Under the pieces are notes generated by a model. It saw only the letters and a program-made list of their open reading frames with translations, did not search any database and had not been told where the DNA came from. Of a stretch of 64,000 nucleotides of DNA, positions 41,701 to 52,545 are shown piece after piece (the stretch's first letter is position 1; each line of letters starts with the position of its first letter). This stretch comes from Amia ocellicauda (taxonomy: Eukaryota > Chordata > Actinopteri > Amiiformes > Amiidae): positions 11,967,020-12,031,019 of the forward strand of contig NC_089868.1 of the NCBI RefSeq assembly GCF_036373705.1, in the 5' to 3' direction. The position numbers and the translations under genes were made by a program.

Positions 41701-44700
41701 TTTTATTGCTGCTCTTCAACTACGTTTGAAACTTAAAGCAACTATTTCATGGTCTAGGTGCACTAAATCTGTCCAGGGGGCCTTTTCACTCTCTCTCCTG
41801 ATTAAAAAAGAAGCAACCTATACAAGAATAGTTGCCTTAAACCAGTATACAATCAGAGAAATTATAAAACTCATGTGGCATCTGTAGTTCAATATTTTAC
41901 TATAAATAGTTGTCACTCTTATTTCACGTTTTCTGTATTCATCTTGAGCTGTACAAATGTCCTACCTTCTCTTGCATCTGGCTGTAACATTTTTCGATGG
42001 CCGCCTCAAAGCGCTCAGCTCTCTGTTTCTGAGCTCTCGTGGCTTTCTTCAACGCCTCTTTCTCTTGTCCCGCTTTATCCACAATGGAGGTTATCTGTTG
42101 CTTCAGGTTTTCCATCTCTAACTTCTGTTCAGTTATTGTCCTTTCCAAACTCTACAAAAAAAAAGGAAAAAAAGTATGCATTTCACATATAATCCAACAG
42201 TGGAGGCACCTAGTGGATGAGGTTATAACAGAAATTTGGTTCGAGGTACAAGTCCATCACCTGGAAGAAATGCAGAGGAAGATATAGAATGGTTAAAAAC
42301 TTTATTAAACCGGTAAACCTTGCAGAATAAAATAGGAAATGTCCCCTACCCGTAACTGCACAGCCAAGCGGTTATTCTCGGCCTCCTTGCTGCGAAGCCG
42401 TCCCTGTAAGTGCGCCCGTGTCGCTTCCACGGACTTCGAGAGCTGCACCACTGTGTCTGAATTCTCCTGGAGGAAATCCTCAATTTTAAACACAGAAGAA
42501 CTTGTACTGGTCAGCTGTACTTTTTCTTTTAAATATACCTTACCAAATTTGATTTATTAAAGGTTTACAATGGTCCACACAGTGCAAAGATTTAATTTCA
42601 CAACGTTACTATAGCAGAGATTTTACATTTTAAGGTAAAATGCAGGTCTTGGTCAGAAGGTAAACTACTTTAAACTAAATTCACTTACCGTTTCCTTTCT
42701 GCACAAATCCAACAGTTCTTCAACCCGTCTTTCTTTTTCATTTAGATTCCTCCTTAAGTGCTGTTAAAAAAAAAAAAAACACTCACCTCATCATCGTAAT
42801 TTGCATGCACCTCTACATCAATCCTAAGCTTATGACTTCCATCAATTATTTAAAATGTAAAATAGAAAATATGCTTATTGTCAACCCAAAAAAATATTCC
42901 AGTGCCGACATTTGGTATAAAATTATAACGTATTTATCTTTTAACCAAAGGGTTTACTTGCCGATTCTCGTAAAAGGAATGGAATGGCTTCTATTGGACT
43001 AAGTCTTACTATATATATTACAAATACATGCAAAAAGCAATGTGATTTCAGCAATACATGCAACTATAACACAAAGGTATTGAGAATGATGCTGTTGATT
43101 TGTTTGCAAGGTAAAATAATTTGATTTTGTACTGTAGTCGCACCTTTGTAACACCAAATAACTGATCAAACTCCTGGTCCAGAGACATCTAGTCTATAAA
43201 CATCCCAAAACAAACTACTGTAAGGAATGACGATAAGATACACGTCTATGAACTATGTTAACAAGCACTGTGATCATGGTAGACCAAGACAAGCACATCC
43301 TGTAAGACCAAAGCATACAAATATATCACTGCCTTTAATTTCAGTTCCCTTCGGCTGCAAAGCATTCGCCTTCACAAAGGTTTGCACACAGAGGTCACTT
43401 AGCAGCCAGTGGGAAACGACTGTCACGGTCACCGTCTCATCCCCACCACGAAACCCACCAGATTCTCAGTCTCCGTCTCCGTCAGCTTCTTCAGTAAGAT
43501 ATCAATGTGTCTGTCGGCCTGGTGACGGCTTTCCTGATAGTTTTTAAACAAACAAACAAACAGCGAAAGAGAGCAATCAAAGACAATGTAAGCATCTCTG
43601 TTAGCTGCCACGAGACATTCCGACTTATCCATTTATGCAAACACTTACTTCTTGCTTTTGCAGTTCCTTCAGTTGCTGACGGAGAGCTTTATTCACGCCT
43701 TTAAAATTCTCCAGCTTCTCCAGCAACAGATTCTTCTGCCGTGACATTGTCAACTTGTCCGGAGCAGCAAAACACGAACCCTTATATCGAAAATGGACAC
43801 TTACAATTATTACAGACTGCTTTCACAGTAAAAAAAAGAAAGAAATAGGTTTCTTAAGTTAGCTTACACTTGGGAGGTCACTCAAAGTGTCCTTAAAAGA
43901 CACAAGTTGTATAGCTGCAGAATTGGCAGCCGATTCGGCTTCAATGAGGGTCTTCAAAAAAAGCTTCTTATCTGGAGCAGCATCATTGCTCAATCTAAAT
44001 AAGAACATGAAAAAAAAAATAATATATATATTGTTAGATTTCCACCTCAACATATAGCATTTCACCGCAGCATGCCACCCAAAATTGAGCCAAGAAGTTG
44101 AAATACCACTGTAGGGTTCTTAGCTCTCTGGGAACAGACACACAATGTAAGCTCCCTCTACTGTTTAATCCAGGCTACTGCAAGCTCCTTCTTGCCCGCT
44201 GGACAGAGGCCTGGTCGTTCCCTCACCTGCCCATCTCCAAGTCCGTGGTTCTCAGGTAGGAGCTCGTTTGCCCAGCACTCGTGCCGGTCTCGTCCAGCTC
44301 CTCTGTGCGGTCCACCAGTTCTGGCGAGAGCCCGCCTGCGCTCCTCCGGGAACCGTGTAGCATTTCCTCTGACCTCTCTTCAAACAAAATATCCTTCCTT
44401 CCTCCTGCAAACTAGAGAGAAATGCACCTTTTCACATTCAGGTACGTATCAACTTGTCAGCTGCAGGTGGTTGTGCTGAGAGCGAGAGCGAGAGCGAGTG
44501 CTACCCTCCCCCCGCCCCCCGAGATGCTCCTTGTCACAGCTGTTTCCTTCCCCTTGTGGCCTCGTTAGCATCTTGTTTGTCTTTGTCAACATCTAATTAA
44601 CACCTTATAGAGCTTGTGTACACCAATCTTCAAACTTAGTATACTATGTTGCCAGGTTAGCATGTTAAAGCTTGAGTGGTTATATTGGGTATTATGAAAC

Positions 44701-46926
44701 TACATCTTAATTAATAGACGAACTACATTTTTGTACAACAGCTCAGTAGAATAGGATTGTTAATTAACCTTCCAGTGGGTTCTGTATTTGTCACGTTCAA
44801 TTAAGTAACAGAAGGACACTGATACAGCACTGTAGAACATTGCGAGAACAATATCTGAATAAACGTTATTTAGATCGGAAAAAAACCTCCTTACTTCATC
44901 TCTGCTTCCATTGCTTCGATCAAAGCGGCCATCATCCCACTTAGCAGGCACATCCGTGTCTCTCTCAAAGTCTAAGTCACTTGACTGGATCACTCTACAA
45001 ATCCTCTCTGCCTGTTTGGCTGTGATATCTGTCTTGGGCTTATACTTCTAACGAAGACAAACAAAATCAAATACAAATGAAGCGGTCAATCATACAATAC
45101 ATTACTGAAAGAAGCATGGATGACAAACACGTAAAGTTTCACATACTATTTTTAAAAAGTCTTGAAAATGAGTGCAACCACCTTATAAGCTTTAGAACTA
45201 CAGACATGATTTTGAGAGACTACAAAAACATGGATCTTATGTAAATAGTACGAAATCATGGCGATAGAGAATGCATTTTGTTTCAGAAATCCAATAATAC
45301 AATTTAAAAATGAAATTAAACTTTAAACAGAACACACCTCAGGACTATGGGGTCTGTAAACCATTTTGCCTTTCTTCTTTCTTCGTCCACTTTCCATGTC
45401 AGCTGAAGGAAATCTGACTACATGAGATTTCTGGAACACCAACAAAGAGAATAATTCATTTAAAATGTTTCAGCAAAACACCACTGCAAGGCTAAATAGA
45501 ACAAAATTAGACAATCACTATACACTCACCTAAAGGATTATTAGGAACACCATACTAATACTGTTTTTGACCCCCTTTCGCCTTCAGACCTGCCTTAATT
45601 CTACGTGGCATTGATTCAACAAGGTGCTGAAAGCATTCTTTAGAAATGTTGGCCCATATTGATAGGATAGTATCTTGCAGTTGATGGAGATTTGTGGGAT
45701 GCACATCCAGGGCACGAAGCTCCCGTTCCACCACATCCCAAAGATGCTCTATTGGGTTGAGATCTGGTGACTTTGGGGGCCAGTTTAGTACAGTGAACTC
45801 ATTGTCATGTTCAAGAAACCAATTTGAAATGATTCGACCTTTGTGACATGGTGCATTATCCTACTGGAAGTAGCCATCAGAGGATGGGTACATGGTGGTC
45901 ATAAAGGGATGGACATGGTCAGAAACAATGCTCAGGTAGGCCGTGGCATTTAAAACGATGCCCAGTTGGCACTAAGGGGCCTAAAGTGTGCCAAGAAAAC
46001 ATCCCCCACACCATTACACCACCACCACCAGCCTGCACAGTGGTAACAAGGCATGATGGATCCATGTTCTCATTCTGTTTACGCCAAATTCTGACTCTAC
46101 CATCTGAATGTCTAAACAGAAATCGAGACTTATCAGACCAGGCAACATTTTTCCAGTCTTCAACTGTCCAATTTTGGTGAGCTTGTGCAAATTCTAGCCT
46201 CTTTTTCCTATTTGTAGTGGAGATGAGTGGTACCCGGTGGGGTCTTCTGCTGTTGTAGCCCATCCGCCTCAAGGTTGTACGTGTTGTGGCTTCACAAATG
46301 CTTTGCTGCATACCTCGGTTGTAACGAGTGGTTATTTCAGTCAAAGTTGCTCTTCTATCAGCTTGAATCAGTCGGCCCATTCTCCTCTGACCTCTAGCAT
46401 CAACAAGGCATTTTCGCCCACAGGACTGCCGCATACTGGATGTTTTTCCCTTTTCACACCATTCTTTGTAAACCCTAGAAATGGTTGTGCGTGAAAATCC
46501 CAGTAACTGAGCAGATTGTGATATACTCAGACCGGCCCGTCTGGCACCAACAACCATGCCACGCTCAAAATTGCTTAAATCACCTTTCTTTCCCATTCAG
46601 TTTGGAGTTCAGGAGATTGTCTTGACCAGGACCACACCCCTAAATGCATTGAAGCAACTGCCATGTGATTGGTTGGTTAGATAATTGCATTAATGAGAAA
46701 TTGAACAGGTGTTCCTAATAATCCTTTAGGTGAGTGTATATCAAGTATGTTAGCCACTCTGGTGTTAAAATTAAAGTTTATAACATTATGACATAAAGGG
46801 AAGAACTTTTGCATGTATTGTTACCTGTGTGGATGCGGGTAAAGACTGGCTTCTCTGCACATGGACATGGACAGGAGTGATGTCCTCTATATGGACATGA
46901 ACTGGGGAAATCGAGCGAGACTTCAT
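32793..46926 (-). CDS. odf2l: Outer dense fiber protein 2-like (BCAP), centriole/basal-body coiled-coil protein
   Basis: Nineteen coding exons join in frame to 807 residues: 46926-46825, 45430-45338, 45047-44895, 44411-44227, 43994-43868, 43780-43649, 43533-43459, 42760-42689, 42478-42350, 42151-41966, 41432-41323, 40442-40307, 39826-39716, 39148-39044, 38102-37950, 36892-36792, 36694-36532, 34737-34612, 32957-32793. Every junction is AG/GT with matching phase. Residues 1-200 are polar and probably disordered; from about 220 to 790 the protein is heptad-rich coiled coil. The core (residues 357-460, for example [19 protein letters not shown], and residues 490-620) matches ODF2L better than its paralogue ODF2. 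ODF2L acts at centriolar satellites and basal bodies and modulates cilium formation. The first residues ([20 protein letters not shown]) and the tail ([20 protein letters not shown]) resemble ODF2/cenexin instead. Neighbouring col24a1 and clca support ODF2L. A Tc1 copy sits in the intron after the first coding exon. Confidence 0.93.
34738..36531 (-). other. odf2l intron with a 193-codon open frame on the plus strand
   Basis: This 1.8-kb intron contains an open frame at 34972-35553 (plus). Its translation is rich in Ser, Arg and His and has no domain I recognise. It has no clear promoter, splice or polyadenylation context of its own. I treat it as chance until conservation is shown. Confidence 0.4.
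36695..36791 (-). repeat. 97-bp odf2l intron made largely of TA/CA repeats
   Basis: The intron between the exons ending at 36792 and starting at 36694 is near minimal length. Much of it is (TA)n and CA/TA simple sequence plus a poly-pyrimidine run on the minus strand before the acceptor. Confidence 0.7.
38103..39043 (-). other. odf2l intron, nothing recognised
   Basis: About 940 bp between exons 39148-39044 and 38102-37950. Open frames of 77 and 95 codons on the minus strand have no recognisable content. Confidence 0.5.
40797..40870. mobile_element. Tc1-type transposon end fragment
   Basis: The right-hand sequence, reversed, begins CACCGATCAGCCATAACATT and continues through a GTAGGTCCCCC-like stretch, a terminal sequence I recall from a widespread fish Tc1 family. 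Only one end is present, inside an odf2l intron, with no transposase remaining. Confidence 0.6.
41437..41461. repeat. (CA)n microsatellite abutting an odf2l splice acceptor
   Basis: On the minus strand this is (GT)n, ending four bases before the acceptor AG of the odf2l exon at 41432-41323. The repeat therefore supplies the sequence where a pyrimidine tract would be expected. Confidence 0.9.
45523..46736 (-). mobile_element. Tc1-like transposon, 1214 bp, near-complete
   Basis: Perfect 29-bp terminal inverted repeats (45523-45551 and 46708-46736, beginning CACTCACCTAAAGG) are flanked by TA on both sides (45521-45522, 46737-46738), the target duplication of Tc1/mariner elements. It encodes one transposase on the minus strand, the same direction as odf2l, whose intron it occupies. 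Identical ends suggest it could still be moved by a transposase supplied in trans. The transposase itself is broken (see next entry). Confidence 0.9.
45555..46596 (-). pseudogene. Tc1-like transposase pseudogene
   Basis: Starts at 46596 with [20 protein letters not shown], a helix-turn-helix DNA-binding region of about 110 residues, followed by the catalytic part. WSDKSRF corresponds to the first catalytic Asp block. A one-base change near 45951-45955, in a T run of the coding strand, shifts the frame so that the open frame ends at 45919. In the original frame an in-frame TAG (45863-45861) lies just before the DNAPCHK block holding the second Asp. The later [16 protein letters not shown] block, with the catalytic Glu, is still readable, ending near 45555. 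One frameshift and one stop in otherwise good sequence suggest recent decay. Confidence 0.85.
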
Positions 46927-47464
46927 GCTGAAACATGTGGAAAGATTACTTTTTAACAACACAATGACAGATTCTGGTTTAGAAATGTACCACAGATCTT
47001 AATAGTTTACTTCTGAAGTGATGTCATCTCCTATGCATTCACTCTTAAGCCAAACGCATTACATAAAAAAAAAAACTTTTAATCAAAATTGCATTTAGAT
47101 TAATCAGTTTGCAATATCGTGCCAGCTGTAGTGAATTGTCAATGGTGGCAAGTCTTTTCTCCTGCTTTTTCTCTTCTGGTATTAACAAGTCACATACTAT
47201 TATCAATAGCAATATCATCACCATCAACGTGTCATTATTCAGTATTTTCCTAAAATTAACACCCAAACAAGCAATTGCCTGTAGAAATACTATTGATTGG
47301 GTTTATACCACACAATTCTGTTTTCAATAGGCAGATTCTTCGAAAATCTACAGCAAAGTGCCAATTTTCAAATCCTCAAGTTAGCTCGAATAAAATAAAA
47401 TAAAACAATTTTACAAATAAACATGCACACACTGGTTTTAAACAACTTTAAATGTGCACTTTAC
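46927..47464 (-). other. odf2l: First intron of odf2l, in the 5' leader
   Basis: The exon carrying the start codon begins one base before the ATG, after the acceptor TTTCAG (minus). A donor, CAG then GTAA (minus), at 47464-47463 marks the end of a non-coding first exon. Between them I see only AT-rich sequence; open frames of 73 codons on both strands look fortuitous. Confidence 0.65.
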
Positions 47465-47640
47465 CTGGTGAAATAGTTTTATTCACATGATCTCTGTCTT
47501 CATCTGACTTAACGATAATCAGCTGATGAACTTTGACCCGCAGCGGAAGCAGATAGTCGAACTCTCATTGGCTGGTTTAAAAGAACCGCCGTAGATCCAC
47601 TTCTCTGATTGGCTGCGCCGTGGACTGAGCACCGCGTCCG
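47465..47640 (-). promoter_or_regulatory. odf2l: odf2l non-coding first exon and promoter
   Basis: Two ATTGG motifs (47567-47571 and 47608-47612) are CCAAT boxes on the minus strand, 41 bp apart in GC-richer sequence, directing transcription leftwards toward the donor at 47464-47463. The start site is not visible but should fall near 47.49-47.56 kb. No TATA box is seen on this strand. Confidence 0.6.
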
Positions 47641-47741
47641 CACACGTTGTCATGTTGTTGTTAAGACGCCGTCCGAAAAACCCGGATGAAAGCTTTGGAT
47701 TTGTGGCGCCTTTCTGGATGCAAAGGCGGTCCTGCAGATAC

Positions 47742-47749
47742 TATAAATA
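47742..47749 (+). promoter_or_regulatory. TATA box of the TRIM gene
   Basis: TATAAATA, about 210 bp before the TRIM start codon. Transcription would begin near 47.77-47.78 kb, leaving a leader of about 175 bases. It lies roughly 130 bp from the nearer CCAAT box of odf2l, so the two genes form a head-to-head pair. Confidence 0.6.
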
Positions 47750-47892
47750 CCAGCATCCCAAGACTCTCCTTTTCTCCCATAACGAGGATCAGTAATACAA
47801 ACACGCATACATAAAGATCAACACTGCTATAGCGGCTAAACGAATCAGTGAAGGCTTCACCATCTGCAAAAAGATGTAAGCAAAGAGAATAC

Positions 47893-47905
47893 ACTTTCGC
47901 TTTCC
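47893..47905 (-). promoter_or_regulatory. IRF/ISRE-like motif in the TRIM leader
   Basis: ACTTTCGCTTTCC reads GAAAGCGAAAG on the other strand, a perfect GAAANNGAAA interferon-regulatory-factor site. It sits in the predicted 5' leader, about 50 bp before the start codon, in a gene class often induced by interferon. Confidence 0.5.
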
Positions 47906-47953
47906 ATACAGTTATTTGGGGGACGTGTGCAATACACGACTTGAGAGGTGAAG

Positions 47954-50900
47954 ATGCAGTCCGGCATTGCCCTGGATGAAGAGCTCATTTGCGCCGTCTG
48001 CCATGACATTTTTGTGGAACCCGTCACCCTACCCTGTGGGCATAATTTCTGCGAAACATGCGTCCAGCAGCTGAAAAAAATGTCTCTGGGTAGGAGAAGA
48101 AAGCTGGAATTCACCTGCCCCCTCTGCCTCGCTCCCTGCGACACCAGGATCCACCTGAAAAAAAACGTGGTGCTGCACAACATCATCGAGAAGTACCACC
48201 AACTGCACCTGAGCAGCGGCAGCGGCAGCGGCGACATCCCCTGCAGTGTCTGCAAAGGCCAGCAGCGCCTCCCGGCCGAGAAGAGCTGCGTGAGCTGCGG
48301 GGAGTCCTACTGCACCCTGCATGTCATGCCGCATCTGGAAAATGAGTTTTTCCGCCAACACGTGTTAGTGAAGCCCACCACAGACACCAGCAGGCTGTGC
48401 AAGGAGCACGGCAAAGACCTGGAGTTGTACTGCAAGACTGATCGCACCCCCCTGTGCGTGTATTGCATGCTGCCGGCAGAGGCTGAGCACCTGGCCGGTC
48501 ATGACGTGGTTAAACTCGGGGAAACGGTGAACATCGTCAAGGTGGGTGTGACGTTGCATGAGGGATTCCAGAACTTGAGGATTGTTGGTCATTTAGACGT
48601 ATTCATTTAACCATTCCTATTTTTATTTGTTTTATTAACTTGAATTGTGGACTAGAGGCGTTCAGAAGAAAAGGACAAAGGTGATGGGTGTCAACACAAG
48701 GCAGGGTAGAAGTGCAGATTTGACCTTAGGTGACAAGGTTGTAAGATGAGGGTCAAATCCACCCTTCACTTCAATCCCAGTTTACTTACTGCGTCTGCGA
48801 TCAGAGTCTCCATGAAATTGTACTGCTGACACTTGAATGTGTTTACTGTTTCTCCAAGAGGTGTCCTACTTTTTTTTTAAGATAATGACTAAAAACAGGG
48901 GATGAACCAGACAGAAGGGTGAAAGAAAAAGCAACCTACAAGTGCAACACATGTGTGGGAACTTCTGCAACAGTGTGGGGAAGATCTTTCCAAACAATAT
49001 TTAATGTCTCAATGTACTCTTTCTACAATGGAAATTAAACTGCGTACATTTCAATACAAACTGGAAAAATTGAGGTGTTCTAAAACTTTTGACCAGTAGT
49101 GTATGTTTTTGTCTGGAAGAGTAACTTAAAACACTTCACATGTCTGTGTCTGTATACCATGCAACAATACAGATCAATTTGCAAACCATTAACCTAAGAT
49201 GATGGCTTCCTAACAGTGACTACAGTATAGGTATGCTACAGCAGTAAGGATATGATGCATTTCCTGCCAGGAGACGTGCAGTCAGACACTTATTAATTTC
49301 CTTTATAGCCTGTACTGTTTAAGACTCATTGGGACCCATGTCTCATGACCTTCTCTTTGAGTCTAGTGACACAGCTTTGCCATAAAAAGTTAAATATTAA
49401 ATCTCTTAAACTGACATATTTTGAGGAAGTCACAGAAACAAAGGTTTTGGTTATTTCTCCCACACTGAGGGGAGCGGAAGGGGATTTCTGTGATGCCGTT
49501 GATGCTGCAGGAGCTGATTAGAAACTATTTCTGAATTTCTTATCTAAGCACACTCCTAGCAGACCTTTTGTTTGGTTTGAATTTCCTGCTTGGAGCTTCA
49601 TTATCTCTAGAATGACTGTTGGTTACTGTCCAGTGCAAAGACATGTTGCACATATGTGTCACTGACAATTCGTTTTAAAGTTTGAGATGGTGCCCAGTAG
49701 TTAAATAAGCTTTATTGGGAAGACGACTAAAAGATGTAGAATTTCAGACTGCATATACAGCAACTTCTGATATTTAGGTTAACCTTTACCCTTTTGATGA
49801 TCGTAATATGTAGGTATAACCTACAATAGGATGGTGCTGGGTAGAGCTGAATAGATACAGAAAGATTGTGCGATGGAGCACCTGGTAGGCTACCATATAG
49901 AGTATAAGATTGATAACTTCTAGTTCCACAATACTTGTGCTTGCACATACAGGATTGATCAAACCTACAGATCAGCTTTTACATTTCTAATATAGAGCAA
50001 ATTGTATGTGTTTGCATTTGTTTCAAGGCGGATTGTCAAGCAACACTCGCAAGTATAAAAGAAAGCTGTTCAGAAGTCACTGCCAGCCTTTTGAAAATGG
50101 AAGAATCTGTATCTTTCGCAAAGGTAGGCTAAACATAACTTTTGATCAAATTCATTTGGAAAATCTATCCCAGTCACTCATACAATAACTTCTTTGGGCA
50201 GGAGGATCTTAAAAGACAACAATACACAGGCTTCTTGAACAAAATCAAACTGTTCCTGACCATTGAGGAAGAAGCTTGGCAGAAACGGTTTTCCGTCGAT
50301 ATGATGCTGGACAGTAGACGGATAAAATGCAAAGTGGAGAACCTGAAGCTGTTGCAAGGAAGACTACAAGAGGCCAAGGAGGCTTTAGAGAAGGCCCTCA
50401 TCCTCCAGGACCCCTTGACACTTCTACAGGTAAAGCAACATTGTGGAGAACCACACTGAGGTCTACTTACACCTGCTAAACAAGTCAATCTATGGAATAC
50501 CAAGCCCTACATCCTAAATCACAGCAGCAGAGATACAACTATAAGGAGATTCATTTTTCTGACCACTTGTCATATGTTGATTTTTACATTTGTTTTGTTT
50601 TACAGCTTATGAAAACTGCTGACTGGTAAGATTCATGTTTATCGGTTTAAGTTATTGGAATGCTATTTTGACAGAAAATGGATTAAAGAAAACCTTGATT
50701 TGATTTAATAAATCTTCAGTTTAGCAATCTTCAGTTGATCACGAAGTAATTCATGAGTAATTGGGGGAGGAAATATGATAAAATGCAGTACATCGTATTC
50801 GGAACATTAATTTCTACATTTCAATTCCAATTGTGTAGTTTCCAAATGTACAATGTCTGTTCACACATATGCACAAATAAATAATTCCTTGTGTCTTTTA

Positions 50901-51751
50901 AAGGAGTGATCTATTTCAAAGAGAGGTTTGTTCCAGTAAGATTCAAAAAGTTATGGACTCTGTTAACTCTCCATCCAGTATTTTCAAAAGAAGACCGCCT
51001 GTCTTTGGTTCTCTTGCTGGGGTATTTCCAGGTATTGTTGTTATTTCCATTACATTGTTTCCAAACTCAATCACATTGTTGTTTTTAAGTTGGACAGCTA
51101 TCAACTAATTACTTGGCAAAGTAAATATATTTTCCCCTATATGAAAGACCTGCCAGATGGTGTGTTTGCCATTCATATTTCCTCTTTCTTCCAGGTGATG
51201 AAATAAAACTGGACCCAAAAACGGCACATCCACAGTTACAGCTGAGTGAAGAATGCACTGCAGTGTGTGTAACGTGCGACAAGCACGTCGACGACAATAA
51301 CTCCGAGCGCTTCAGCAGTTCTTACTGTGTACTTGGATCTAATGCCTTCAAAAGAGGGTTGCACTATTGGGAGGTCACCGTAAGAGATCTTGCCTCCTGG
51401 GCTCTGGGAATCGCTTATCACAGTATCTCCAGGGATCCTCCCGGCTGTAATCTGGGGAGCGATGACAAGTCCTGGGCTCTGTCGTACAGCGATAGCACAG
51501 GGCAGCTCTGCGCGCAGCACGACCAGCATGTGTTCTCGTTCACTACCGAAAGGGCGCCCGAGAAAATAGGCCTGTTTTTGGACAAAGACAGTGGGATTTT
51601 TTCCTTTTACAATGCCGATGTGCTCAAGTGTCTCTACACGTTTTATTGTGACTTGAAATGGCCCGTGTTCCCAGTGTTTTGTCCCAAATTGGTTAAAGAT
51701 GGCAAGTTTGTTAGTGCAGCAATGAAGATTGAGAACCCAGGCTTTGTTTAA
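47954..51751 (+). CDS. TRIM E3 ubiquitin ligase (RING, two B-boxes, coiled coil, PRY-SPRY), finTRIM/TRIM25-like
   Basis: Six exons, 47954-48541, 50028-50123, 50202-50429, 50606-50625, 50904-51031 and 51195-51751, give 538 residues with no break. The RING is C3HC4: C13, C16, C28, H30, C33, C36, C55, C58. Two B-boxes follow (about 80-125 and 135-180). Coiled coil spans about 197-304 on a 96-nt and a 228-nt exon, then a 20-nt exon and a linker. PRY starts at LDPKTAHP (359-366) and SPRY includes HYWEV (410-414), ending at 538. Exon sizes of roughly 590, 96, 230 and 20 nt are typical of fish TRIM genes of this architecture. RING and B-box proteins of this class transfer ubiquitin and many act in antiviral defence, with SPRY choosing the target. 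The GTG codon 6 nt upstream is not needed; ATG 47954 begins directly before the RING. The exact family member cannot be named. Confidence 0.92.
48542..50027 (+). other. TRIM intron 1
   Basis: Contains a decayed Tc1 fragment (48940-49101); the rest shows nothing recognisable. The acceptor at 50026-50027 and the donor at 48542 are in phase 0. Confidence 0.6.
48940..49101 (+). pseudogene. Decayed Tc1-like transposase 3' end with one terminal repeat
   Basis: The right end, reversed, reads CACTACTGGTCAAAAGTTTT and is followed by TA. Just inside, the plus strand can be read VWELLQQCGEDLSKQYLMSQ, which resembles the C-terminal region of Tc1 transposases. The same terminal repeat occurs at 63267, so both fragments belong to one family. 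Confidence 0.55.
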
Positions 51752-52545
51752 GGCCTCCTGGATAAGCCAAAGAAAGTGATCATATTTATTATCACAATAC
51801 AAACTTAAATTAGTATTGGGTACAACTAGTGATAATCAGGATGTGCAATGCTTGCATATAAGTTGCTTCTTTTCTGTACATTTTCAATCTCGAAGTTATT
51901 AACATTAGAGAACCTCAAATATATTGTTTGCTAAACGTTGAAATACAATGCACTCTCTTGTTCTTTCAAATAGTGTATGCAAATGCTTGAGTGGACATTG
52001 CACTTCTTGAGTATAAACACCTGGGGAAATGATACCTATAAAATGTATAATATGACAATTGAAGTAAACAGTTGATCTATGCAATGTAAGCAAGATGTGA
52101 AGATACTAGAATGTTAAAACAAGGAAGTTAATTATGATGTGTATTCTCCCTTTCTTTGTAAAAGGCATAGAGTGCAAAGTTTGTCACATAATTTTGACCC
52201 TTTTTATAAGTTAGAAAATATTGAATATTATCATCTACTGCTTGGAAAGCTGCTTCAAATTATGTTTGTGTATTTCTATCGTATGCTGCCTAGTGCATCG
52301 ATCATTTTATTAATCTAATTACATAAATACTGTCTGGAAGCACATCACATACCTGCACTTTGGTACCTCAATTTAAGATATATTGCCTGATGTGTTATTT
52401 AGTTTGATAAGGGGAAATTCCTCCTGAACTATTTCTGCCAACGTCCTACACTCCAGCCCAACCTGTTACAGTACACTGATGCTTTTGCATGTAGTTTTGA
52501 AGCTGAATTTGTAATGTTAAAATAAAGCATTTGAAAACCTGTACC
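51752..52545 (+). other. TRIM 3' untranslated region
   Basis: AT-rich sequence from the TRIM stop codon to just past AATAAA at 52521-52526. The cleavage site is inferred. Confidence 0.65.
52521..52526 (+). terminator. TRIM polyadenylation signal AATAAA
   Basis: Consensus signal 770 bp after the stop codon and the first one seen downstream on the plus strand. Confidence 0.65.

Noticed and set aside
47641..47665. Possible RFX X-box in the odf2l promoter (GTTGTCATGTTGTTG)
   Set aside because: X-boxes are expected at ciliary genes, but the right half-site does not fit the RYYNYYATRRNRAC consensus.
48029..48361. 110-codon minus-strand frame opposite the TRIM first exon
   Set aside because: Shadow of the GC-rich RING/B-box exon; its low-complexity Ala/Val content reflects the complementary codons.
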